Shown here one piece after another: positions 1-5,414 of a stretch of 6,167 nt of DNA (position 1 is its first letter; the number at the start of each line of letters is the position of its first letter). The position numbers and the translations under genes are program-made. The DNA comes from Lachnospiraceae bacterium (GTDB lineage: Bacteria; Bacillota; Clostridia; Lachnospirales; Lachnospiraceae), in assembly GCA_021202575.1 (NCBI GenBank), contig JAJQCU010000366.1:1-6167 (forward strand), read 5' to 3'. The notes beneath the pieces were generated by a model that saw only the letters and a list, made by a program, of their open reading frames with translations, did no database searches and was not told the origin of the DNA.

Positions 1-1
1 T

Positions 2-76
2 AGAAATGTTTATGTTGAGGCGGTATATCATCAACAACAAGATTACGAGAATACATTTGCAGAAACATTGAACTGA
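2..76 (+). CDS. 3' end of an unrecognised protein (partial)
   Basis: Reading from base 2, a frame stays open for 24 codons and ends at TGA 74-76. The visible peptide ends ...QQQDYENTFAETLN, which is polar, acidic and protein-like. The start lies outside the window, so neither family nor length can be judged. A strong + strand intrinsic terminator about 70 bases downstream (149-195) is what would be expected if a + strand transcript ends here, and this is the main support. It could still be a chance open frame, since 24 codons is short. No function is proposed. Confidence 0.4.
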   Translation, partial: RNVYVEAVYHQQQDYENTFAETLN

Positions 77-148
77 GATATTTTATAAAAATCTTGCTGT
101 CAGCTTGGAGGGGAGTTGACGGAAGGCCGTACAAACTATATTACCATC

Positions 149-195
149 AGGGCAGCCGTTTTCAGGGACAGCGGCTGCCTTTCTTTTTATTTTTC
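149..195 (+). terminator. Intrinsic terminator
   Basis: GGCAGCCG (151-158) pairs perfectly with CGGCTGCC (172-179). The stem extends by a G-U pair (150/180) and an A-U pair (149/181) around a 13-nt loop, and is followed by a T-rich run (180-195). This is a textbook rho-independent terminator for a + strand transcript, most likely that of the gene ending at 76. It separates that gene from the small gene at 398. Confidence 0.88.
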
Positions 196-203
196 TCCGC
201 AAC

Positions 204-235
204 TGCCTTCCGCCGTGGGGAGCGTGGATTGAAAT
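204..235 (+). CRISPR. Solitary type I-C-like CRISPR repeat remnant
   Basis: The segment ends in GTGGATTGAAAT, the hallmark 3' end of type I-C CRISPR repeats, preceded by the GC-rich arm GTGGGGAGC (215-223). The minus-strand translation reads ISIHAPHGG, the familiar spurious peptide of such repeats. The 5' half (204-213) is degenerate: its arm GCCTTCC pairs with GGGGAGC only through wobbles and one mismatch. No second repeat occurs within the next 150 bases or elsewhere in the window, so this is not an array. It could be an array relic or a terminal repeat. I see nothing else in 236-337 except AT-rich, spacer-like sequence. Repeat type is assigned from recalled family consensus, not by search. 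Confidence 0.5.
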
Positions 236-337
236 ATCTCTGATCAAAAGAGTGCTTCTTTCCATTTATAGCGGTGCTGGTAGAGGTGATTTACCAGGAG
301 TTGCGGAAGCAGAAATAGAATTAGTTCGATATTTTCC

Positions 338-365
338 TTGAAAATAACCGCTATTTGTTTAAAAT
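338..365 (+). promoter_or_regulatory. Sigma-A-type promoter of the small gene at 398
   Basis: TTGAAA (338-343) is followed after 16 bases by TAAAAT (360-365). This places the transcription start near 372, ahead of the RBS at 385-389. A short palindrome, CTATTT (351-356) with AAATAG (362-367), overlaps the -10 box and could be an operator, but the AT-rich setting makes chance plausible. Confidence 0.5.
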
Positions 366-397
366 AGAGAACAGACAGAAGTTTGGAGGTGATGAAA

Positions 398-670
398 ATG
401 ATGTATCCATTTATGACATTAAATGACGGGACAGAAATCGTCCATTCCCACATGTTGAAAGATGGCTCGGTTAAGGTTTATATTGAGAAACCGGATGAGG
501 AATACTGTTTTCGCCAAGCCACCTGTTGGCTCCCGCAATATAAGTGGGAGGATATTTATCAGTTTGATGATGAGGATATCAAAAGGTTTCAGGAAATTAT
601 ACAATCCACAGCGCATTTGATTATGCAATTTTCCTGGGAAGGGGGCTTCGAAAATGCCTCGGGTTTTTAA
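398..670 (+). CDS. Small hypothetical protein, 90 aa
   Basis: The start is ATG 398, because a strong GGAGGT (385-390) sits 7-8 bases before it. An upstream in-frame TTG at 383 overlaps that RBS and would add only five residues. The protein (MMYPFMTLNDGTEIVHSHML...) is acidic in its middle, with an EDIYQFDDEDIKRFQEI helix-like stretch at about 51-67 and a C-terminal AHLIMQFSWEGGFENASGF. There is no signal peptide or membrane segment. A beta-rich N-terminal half (DGTEIVHS, SVKVYIEKP) followed by helices resembles small uncharacterised proteins of gut Firmicutes, but I do not recognise a named family. It has its own promoter-like sequence and sits 65 bases before pyrK, so readthrough into pyrKD is possible. 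AT-rich composition contrasts with pyrK. Some role in a toxin-antitoxin or accessory context cannot be excluded but nothing shows it. Confidence 0.8.
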   Translation: MMYPFMTLNDGTEIVHSHMLKDGSVKVYIEKPDEEYCFRQATCWLPQYKWEDIYQFDDEDIKRFQEIIQSTAHLIMQFSWEGGFENASGF

Positions 671-735
671 AATCGGCGGATATTGGGTTTATTTCTGGAC
701 AAATGAGAATAATATCGGTATGATGAGGAGGTCCT

Positions 736-1602
736 ATGCCTGAAAAGAAAAAAATAACCGCCGTCATCCGGTCCCAGACCAGACTGGCTGAGGGAATCTA
801 TGATATGTGGCTTGTCACGGAGCTGGCCCGGGAGGCGAAGTCGGGGCAGTTCGTGGGGGTTTATCCGCTGGACCGGAGTACGCTTCTGCCCAGACCCATC
901 AGCATCTGTGAGGTCAATGAGGCGCGGAATGCGCTGCGGCTGGTGTACCGTGTGGCCGGAGCCGGAACAGAGGAGTTTTCCTGCTGGCGTCCCGGGCAGG
1001 TAGTGAAGGTGCTGGGGGTGCTGGGAAACGGATATCCTGTGGAGGAGGCGCGGGGCAAATGTGTGGCGCTTCTGGGCGGCGGGATCGGGGTGCCGCCATT
1101 ACTGGAGACAGCAAAGGCGCTGTCACGGGGCTGCCTGTCTGAGACGGAAAGTCAGGCGTGTGATGGCGACAGGAATGTCCTGGCTGCTAATGCCGCGGGC
1201 GGGACAGCCAATACGTCTCAGGTTCACAGCTTTCTGGGCTACCGCGACGCGAATCTTTTTCTGGAGGAGGACTTTGCCCGTTACGGCACATTACATATTG
1301 CCACGGAGGACGGCAGCCGGGGAACGAAAGGCAACGTCCTTGACGCTCTGCGGGGGAGCGGCATGAAACCTGACGTGATTATGGCCTGTGGGCCCATGCC
1401 CATGCTGCGCGCGGTTAAACAGTACGCGGAGAAGGAAGGGATCGAGGCATATATTTCTCTGGAGGAGCGCATGGCCTGCGGCGTTGGGGCCTGCCTCGGC
1501 TGTGTGGTCAAAACGAGGGATGTTGATCCGCACTCCCATGTGCATAACGCCCGAATCTGTACGGATGGGCCTGTTTTCAACGCAAAGGAGGTGGAAATCT
1601 GA
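736..1602 (+). CDS. pyrK: Dihydroorotate dehydrogenase B, electron transfer subunit PyrK
   Basis: PyrK carries electrons from FMN in PyrD through a [2Fe-2S] cluster and FAD to NAD+, in the dihydroorotate-to-orotate step of cytoplasmic pyrimidine synthesis. Visible motifs are the FAD-binding RPISI at residues 53-57, the nucleotide-binding GGGIGVPP at 114-121, ACGPMPML at 217-224, and four cluster cysteines C248, C253, C256 and C275 (C-x4-C-x2-C-x18-C) followed by DGPVF. At 288 aa it is longer than the usual 250-265. The excess lies at about 130-164, between the GGGIGVPP helix and FLGYRDANLFL, and is rich in Gly, Ala, Ser and Asn. ATG 736 follows AGGAGG (726-731) by four bases. The stop TGA (1600-1602) overlaps the pyrD ATG by one base, indicating translational coupling. 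No PyrR-type attenuator is evident upstream. Confidence 0.96.
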   Translation: MPEKKKITAVIRSQTRLAEGIYDMWLVTELAREAKSGQFVGVYPLDRSTLLPRPISICEVNEARNALRLVYRVAGAGTEEFSCWRPGQVVKVLGVLGNGYPVEEARGKCVALLGGGIGVPPLLETAKALSRGCLSETESQACDGDRNVLAANAAGGTANTSQVHSFLGYRDANLFLEEDFARYGTLHIATEDGSRGTKGNVLDALRGSGMKPDVIMACGPMPMLRAVKQYAEKEGIEAYISLEERMACGVGACLGCVVKTRDVDPHSHVHNARICTDGPVFNAKEVEI

Positions 1603-2504
1603 TGAATACCAGTGTGACAATCGCAGGAGTAACATTGAAGAATCCGGTGATGACCGCCTCCGGCACCTTCGGCTCCGGCATGGAGTACGGAGAGTTTGTG
1701 GATTTGAACCGTCTTGGCGCGGTGGTGACCAAGGGCGTTGCGAACGTGCCCTGGCCGGGAAATCCAACGCCCAGAGTGGCGGAGACCTACGGCGGCATGC
1801 TCAACGCCATTGGCCTGCAGAATCCGGGAATTGACGTTTTCATTGAGCGGGATATTCCGTTTTTAAAACAGTATGACACAAGGGTCATTGTCAATGTCTG
1901 CGGGAAAACAGTTGAGGATTACTGCGAGGTAGTGGATAAACTGGCTGATCAGCCCGTGGATATGCTGGAAATCAACGTTTCCTGCCCCAATGTGAAGGAG
2001 GGGGCCATTGCTTTCGGACAGAGGGCGGACGCACTTTTTAATATTACGAAGGAAATTAAAAAGCACGCGGCGCAGCCGGTGATTATGAAATTAAGCCCCA
2101 ACGTGACCGACATTGCGGAGATGGCGAAGGCAGCCGAGGCCGCGGGAGCGGACGCGGTCTCTCTGATCAACACTATTACCGGTATGAAAATTGACGTAAA
2201 CCGCCGTCAGTTTGTGCTGGCCAATAAGACCGGCGGGCTCTCCGGCCCGGCCATTAAACCGGTGGCCGTGCGCATGGTCTATCAGGCGGCGCAGGCGGTG
2301 AAAATTCCTGTGATCGGCATGGGCGGCATTGCCACAGCCGAGGACGCGCTGGAATTTATTCTGGCGGGGGCTGCGGCGGTCAGCGTGGGAGCCATGAATT
2401 TCGTCAATCCTTATACAACAGCAGAGGTGCTTGACGGCATTGAGGATTATATGAGGAAATATCAGGTGGAGGAAATCCGGGAGCTGATTGGGGCGGTGAA
2501 GTAA
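1602..2504 (+). CDS. pyrD: Dihydroorotate dehydrogenase B, catalytic subunit PyrD
   Basis: This is the FMN-binding TIM-barrel subunit of class 1B dihydroorotate dehydrogenase, which oxidises dihydroorotate to orotate and passes electrons to PyrK. Diagnostic features are TKGV (43-46), the substrate loop NAIGLQNPG (68-76), NVSCPN (125-130) with catalytic base C128 (cysteine marks class 1, serine would mark class 2), KLSPN (163-167), GGLSGPAIKP (211-220) and the phosphate-binding GMGGI (239-243). The length of 300 aa is normal for the family and no key residue is missing. ATG 1602 is preceded by AAGGAGGT (1585-1592) inside the end of pyrK, with 9 bases of spacing. The one-base overlap with pyrK fits a stoichiometric complex. 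pyrE, often next, is absent; accessory DNA follows the stop instead. Confidence 0.98.
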   Translation: MNTSVTIAGVTLKNPVMTASGTFGSGMEYGEFVDLNRLGAVVTKGVANVPWPGNPTPRVAETYGGMLNAIGLQNPGIDVFIERDIPFLKQYDTRVIVNVCGKTVEDYCEVVDKLADQPVDMLEINVSCPNVKEGAIAFGQRADALFNITKEIKKHAAQPVIMKLSPNVTDIAEMAKAAEAAGADAVSLINTITGMKIDVNRRQFVLANKTGGLSGPAIKPVAVRMVYQAAQAVKIPVIGMGGIATAEDALEFILAGAAAVSVGAMNFVNPYTTAEVLDGIEDYMRKYQVEEIRELIGAVK

Positions 2505-2576
2505 AGGAACCCTGAAATATTTGATGATCCGGCACAGGGAAATATTTCTTTTACCTGTTGTGCAGGCTCACGACGT

Positions 2577-2735
2577 ATGATGTATGAGAACGCGCTTTTC
2601 ACTTCGAAGCTCTTTAGTGAGTGCTTAAAGATTCTCTGGCAGGCGTGGCGTTCCCCTGCATCTCTTTTAGCCCGTTGGGCGTGTGGCTGCCACGAAATTG
2701 ACCACCTCAGAGAATCTTTTGCAGTCATACATATT
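2577..2735. repeat. Nested inverted-repeat element, possible structured RNA
   Basis: Two sets of complementary arms are nested. The outer set is ATGTATGA (2580-2587) with TCATACAT (2725-2732), 8 bp. The inner set is AAAGATTCTCTG (2627-2638) with CAGAGAATCTTT (2708-2719), 12 bp perfect. Small hairpins lie in the 69-base interior: GCAGG/CCTGC around 2639-2660, GCCC-gtt-GGGC around 2670-2680, and GTGG-ctg-CCAC around 2683-2693. The left flank has TCACT/AGTGA around 2599-2620. An 83-codon + strand frame crosses the element from 2577 but has no RBS and looks like a by-product of the structure. It lies between the pyrD stop and the end of the convergent minus-strand gene. It could be a dispersed genomic repeat, a non-coding RNA, or a small non-autonomous mobile element. 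I do not recognise a named family. Confidence 0.5.
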
Positions 2736-2744
2736 TTATTGGCT

Positions 2745-3119
2745 TTATCCCCGCTTGTAAAGAATTTTTTTAGTTCTCAGATAACGTTTCCAACGTTTGT
2801 CGTCAATTTTAAAAAAAGTGATGATTGAGTTTTTATAATCGGCAGGATCACTTGAAGTACATAATCTGAGGATTGTTTGAAATTTTTCTCCGGAATCAGT
2901 TTGCTTTAAAATAAAAGCCGTATCAGGTCCCCGATCCATCAGAATATAATCAGGTTCGGAAACAATTTGAGAAAGGTATTTTGAATAAGTTATATAGATG
3001 TTGGGATGCCTTTCTTCAATATGTTGTATTTGTCCAACCGTAATAATCACCTCATCTGTCCGGATATTCTCAGCTACGCACTTATAAATTTCCCTGTCAA
3101 TTCTCCCGACTGTATGCAC
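2745..3119 (-). CDS. Small BECR/PBECR-like nuclease-fold protein, 124 aa
   Basis: The sequence has the layout I associate with PBECR domains (phage Barnase-EndoU-ColicinE5/D-RelE-like nuclease fold). It runs DEVIIT (22-27), HIEERHP (33-39) with a candidate catalytic H33/R37/H38 cluster, PDYIL (56-60), strands FQTILRL (80-86) and NSIITFFKI (97-105), then a basic tail KRWKRYLRTKKILYKRG. Such domains occur in phage-encoded or toxin-like RNases; activity here is inference. The start is GTG 3119-3117, with GAGG 8 bases upstream. There is no ATG, GTG or TTG further upstream in frame before the stop at 3206-3204, although the intervening 28 codons look protein-like, so it may be cut down from a longer protein. 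It is convergent with pyrD, AT-rich compared with its neighbours, and no antitoxin gene is adjacent. Confidence 0.72.
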   Translation of the reverse strand: MHTVGRIDREIYKCVAENIRTDEVIITVGQIQHIEERHPNIYITYSKYLSQIVSEPDYILMDRGPDTAFILKQTDSGEKFQTILRLCTSSDPADYKNSIITFFKIDDKRWKRYLRTKKILYKRG

Positions 3120-3180
3120 ATCAGAAACCTCACATTCTCTGGGGCTGGCCGAAGGGCCTTTATCTGGTGCATCTGTCTCT

Positions 3181-3335
3181 TTGCCGTGAAATCTGCCACG
3201 AAGTTATCATGAGTCCTGTCGAAAACTTATTGTGAGCCCTGTCATGAAATTCATCATGATATATGCAGCAAATCCTGCCACGAAATTAAAGCGACTTTGT
3301 CGATGCACGCATTATATCACAAAGTTTTGCCGAAG
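3181..3335. repeat. Degenerate tandem repeats, ~23-nt period
   Basis: Successive units begin TG(C/T)C: TGCCGTGAAAT (3182), TGCCACGAAGTTATCATGAG (3194), TGTCGAAAACTTATTGTGAG (3217), TGTCATGAAATTCATCATGA (3240), TGCCACGAAATTAAAGCGA (3276), TGTCGATGCACGCATTATAT (3298) and TGCCGAAGG (3328). Spacings are 12, 23, 23, 36, 22 and 30. Units are partly palindromic (CACGAAATT...ATCATGA). The same core appears outside the tract: CTGCCACGAAATTG at 2687-2700 is almost identical to 3275-3288, and GCCACGTAAAATTCGTGA (5229-5246) is a looser match. Identity is too low and units too short for CRISPR. Function unknown. Confidence 0.6.
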
Positions 3336-3345
3336 GTGGTCGTTA

Positions 3346-3390
3346 TATCGTCTTTTTGGCAAAATACAAAAAAAGTACAAAAAGACGATA
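3346..3390. repeat. 13-bp perfect inverted repeat
   Basis: TATCGTCTTTTTG (3346-3358) is the exact reverse complement of CAAAAAGACGATA (3378-3390), around a 19-base A-rich loop that itself contains TACAAAAA twice. Neither outer side has a T-run and the stem is AT-rich, so it is not a convincing terminator. It ends three bases before the putative -35 element at 3393 and may be a protein-binding site or the edge of a repeat element. Confidence 0.6.
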
Positions 3391-3392
3391 AA

Positions 3393-3421
3393 TCATAATT
3401 CCCTCCGAACATGCATACAGT
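3393..3421 (+). promoter_or_regulatory. Putative sigma-E/K-type sporulation promoter
   Basis: TCATAATT (3393-3400), 13 bases, then CATACAGT (3414-3421) closely matches the mother-cell sigma-E consensus (an ATA-containing -35 and CATACA-T as -10) known from Bacillus and Clostridia. It lies on the + strand upstream of a spore-coat-type SPOCS gene, which is the functional class this regulon controls. The implied 5' leader of about 165 bases (3430-3595) is long; I see no other structure in it beyond the RBS at 3583-3588. Overlapping frames there are unsupported. Confidence 0.42.
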
Positions 3422-3595
3422 GAATCGATGGATCTGTGCTTTGCGGGGAATGAATATATGGCGCCAGTTCGGCCTCAGCGGTCGGAAAGTGATATCGGTC
3501 TTACGGGGCTTTTTGATGGTTGAGCGCAGGCGTAGGCTTTGGCGGCATATTTTCGGAAATCTGCGGAGCGCAAGTGAGGAGCAGGAGGTTACTGC

Positions 3596-5167
3596 ATGGA
3601 ATTATTATATCGGAATGTACAGTCGGAGCAGAAAAAATGGGAGGCGGCGACGCAGCTGACCATCGAGGAGGACGTGAATATTCCGGAGGCAAAGGCGGAC
3701 TGTACGGAGCTGCTCTTAAAGGACGCCAGGCTGGTGGTTGAGGAGGTCCGCACGGGCCGGGATCAGGTGACAGTCAAGGGCAGCATTGCGTATCAGATTC
3801 TGTACGCGGGGGAGGAGCCGGGACGGCTGGAATCGCTGAAGGGAAGCCTGCCTGTGGACGAAACCCTTCATGTGGACGGCGCCATGCCGGGGGAGATGGC
3901 GAACGCGAAAGGACGGCTTGAGGATTTCAGGGTCAGCATGATCAATACCCGAAAAATTGCCCTGCAGTCCGTGCTCTGTCTGCAGACATGGTACTTAAAG
4001 GTCCGGAATGAGGACTGGTGCAGCGACACCGCGGGCAGTACGACTCTGGAAAAACAACAGGTTCTGGTGGATATTTCCCAGCTGATCAACCGAAAACAGG
4101 ATGTGTACCGCATCAAGGAGGAGGTGGAGCTTCCCGGCGGCTATCCGCCCATCCAGACGCTTCTCTGGCAGCAGATTGGCGCAGGAGAGCTGGAGGCGCG
4201 GGCCATGGAGGACAAAATCAGCCTGAAGGGCAATCTGAACTGCTTTTTTATTTACATTGGGCAGGGGGCGTCTCAGCCTGTGAAAATGCTGGAAAAGCAG
4301 GTGCCCTTTCATGGAATTGTGGAATGCGGCGGCTGTAATAGTGACATGACTGTCAGCTGCCTTGCCTGCATGACACAGGCCAGTACCGAAATCCGACAGG
4401 ACGAGGACGGGGAGGACAGGGTTCTTTATCTGGAGGCGGTGCTGGACCTGCAGCTGCGTATTTATGAGGACAGACGGATTCCAGTGCTGAAGGACGCCTA
4501 CAGCACGTCCTTGGAGACGGAAATTAAGACCCGGCCCATCAGCCGTCCGGTGATCGGGCTGACCGGAGAGGGAAGGCACCGCCTCCGTCAGAGCTGGCGC
4601 TTGAAGGAGGGAAGCCCGGGGATTGTTCAGATTCTGCACACCGCCGCGCAGATTTTGCCGGAAAAGGAAATCTGGAATGACAACCACGCCATTTTGCAGG
4701 GAAGCATGGAATATCAGGTGCTGTATCAGACCGGGGAGGAGCAGCTGCCCTATGGTGTGTGCCAGTGCAGCATTCCTTATGAAATGAGTCTGGAGGGCAT
4801 GCCGGGGCAGGAGCTTGCGGATCACAGCGCCATGGTGCTTTCCGAGGCGAGGGTGGAGCAGGCGTCGGCGGAGTTAAAGGACAGCGAGGAGATGGAACTG
4901 AAGGGGGTGGCCGCGTTCAGCGTTCTGGCGCTGGGAGAATGCCCGGACACTTGCGTGGATGATATCGTGACAAAGCCGCTGGACACGGAGCATTATGCAT
5001 CTCTTCCGGGAATGGTGCTCTGCTTTGCCCAGAGGGATACCGACCTTTTTACCTATGGGAAACAGTACTATACCTCGGTGGAGGAGATCAAAAATCTCAA
5101 TCATCTGACGGAAAATCTTGTGCATGCCGGGGAGAAGGTATTTTTGGTGAAGGGAAGCGGGACGTGA
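3596..5167 (+). CDS. SPOCS (DUF3794) and LysM domain protein, probable spore-associated protein
   Basis: The protein is 523 aa and fits the clostridial DUF3794-LysM architecture, whose SPOCS repeats occur in spore coat and cortex-associated proteins. Three related segments carry the strand motif of the repeat: VKGSIAYQILYAGEE (60-74), LKGNLNCFFIYIG (210-222) and LQGSMEYQVLYQTGEE (367-382). The C-terminus at about 473-519 (FAQRDTDLFTYGKQYYTSVEEIKNLNHLTENLVHAGEKVFLVKG in outline) follows the LysM pattern, a peptidoglycan-binding fold, though without the usual GDTL. There is no signal peptide, consistent with a mother-cell cytoplasmic protein assembled onto the forespore. ATG 3596 follows AGGAGG (3583-3588) by 7 bases. 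A sigma-E-like promoter lies upstream. It precedes ispE in the same orientation, but a strong promoter separates the two. The exact role in the spore is not known from sequence. Confidence 0.88.
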   Translation: MELLYRNVQSEQKKWEAATQLTIEEDVNIPEAKADCTELLLKDARLVVEEVRTGRDQVTVKGSIAYQILYAGEEPGRLESLKGSLPVDETLHVDGAMPGEMANAKGRLEDFRVSMINTRKIALQSVLCLQTWYLKVRNEDWCSDTAGSTTLEKQQVLVDISQLINRKQDVYRIKEEVELPGGYPPIQTLLWQQIGAGELEARAMEDKISLKGNLNCFFIYIGQGASQPVKMLEKQVPFHGIVECGGCNSDMTVSCLACMTQASTEIRQDEDGEDRVLYLEAVLDLQLRIYEDRRIPVLKDAYSTSLETEIKTRPISRPVIGLTGEGRHRLRQSWRLKEGSPGIVQILHTAAQILPEKEIWNDNHAILQGSMEYQVLYQTGEEQLPYGVCQCSIPYEMSLEGMPGQELADHSAMVLSEARVEQASAELKDSEEMELKGVAAFSVLALGECPDTCVDDIVTKPLDTEHYASLPGMVLCFAQRDTDLFTYGKQYYTSVEEIKNLNHLTENLVHAGEKVFLVKGSGT

Positions 5168-5253
5168 CTGCGGGCTGCCTCTGAAAGTGTTTTTGGCGTG
5201 AGAATGGTGCGAGATCGTGAAAATAGGCGCCACGTAAAATTCGTGACCGGAAA

Positions 5254-5279
5254 ATGCCTGAATCGAATGCCCGAATCGA
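5254..5279. repeat. Two-copy 13-nt tandem repeat
   Basis: ATGCCTGAATCGA (5254-5266) is followed directly by ATGCCCGAATCGA (5267-5279), with one mismatch. It lies just upstream of the ispE promoter -35 box (5290), where tandem sites can serve an activator, but the role is unknown. Confidence 0.6.
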
Positions 5280-5289
5280 AGTATTTACA

Positions 5290-5318
5290 TTGACAACAAC
5301 TCAGGAATTGTATAAAAT
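5290..5318 (+). promoter_or_regulatory. Sigma-A promoter of ispE
   Basis: A perfect TTGACA (5290-5295) is followed after exactly 17 bases by TAAAAT (5313-5318), predicting a start near 5325 and a leader of about 90 bases to the ispE ATG. This is the best housekeeping promoter in the window and shows that ispE need not rely on the upstream sporulation gene. Confidence 0.78.
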
Positions 5319-5339
5319 TAAATACAAGATTGTATACAG
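5308..5339. promoter_or_regulatory. Putative operator, TTGTAT/ATACAA palindromes over the ispE promoter
   Basis: TTGTAT (5308-5313) and ATACAA (5322-5327) form an inverted repeat around the -10 box. TTGTATACAG (5330-5339), containing the perfect 8-bp palindrome TGTATACA (5331-5338), follows at the start of the transcript. GTATAC-centred palindromes are typical of GntR-family operators. A 9-bp direct repeat CAGGAATTG (5302-5310 and 5337-5345) brackets the region. The regulator itself is not in the window, so the assignment is inference. Confidence 0.42.
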
Positions 5340-5414
5340 GAATTGCTGCCGCAAACTGCCACAGTTCGGGATGGTCTTGGGGTTCGTCTGCGGGCAGCGG
5401 TTACAGAGGGGAAA

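Noticed and set aside
116..144. TTGACG-N17-TATTAC promoter-like sequence
   Set aside because: Transcription would begin at the terminator stem (149-181) and stop at once, so it is probably chance.
640..668. Terminator at the end of the small gene (GGGGC/GCCTC then GGGTTTTT)
   Set aside because: The stem has only five pairs including a wobble, and lies inside the coding sequence.
696..724. Promoter-like TGGACA-N17-TATGAT just before pyrK
   Set aside because: The start site would fall near 731, inside the pyrK RBS (726-731), leaving no usable leader. pyrK is more likely read from further upstream.
2510..2552. Possible terminator after pyrD: CCCTG/CAGGG (2510-2514/2535-2539) or GAAATATTT/AAATATTTC (2514-2522/2540-2548)
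   Set aside because: The two pairings exclude each other, the stems are short or all A-T, the loops are long, and the T-run is broken. It is too weak to call.
2577..2828. 83-codon + strand frame over the nested inverted repeats
   Set aside because: It has no RBS, runs antisense into the end of the nuclease-fold gene, and its sequence is dictated by the inverted repeats.
3181..3335. Repeat tract as a CRISPR array
   Set aside because: Units are about 23 nt, adjoin without unique spacers, and differ from each other at many positions.
3411..3659. 82-codon + strand frame in the leader of the SPOCS gene
   Set aside because: It has no RBS, an Arg/Trp-rich unnatural composition, and overlaps the well-supported SPOCS start out of frame.
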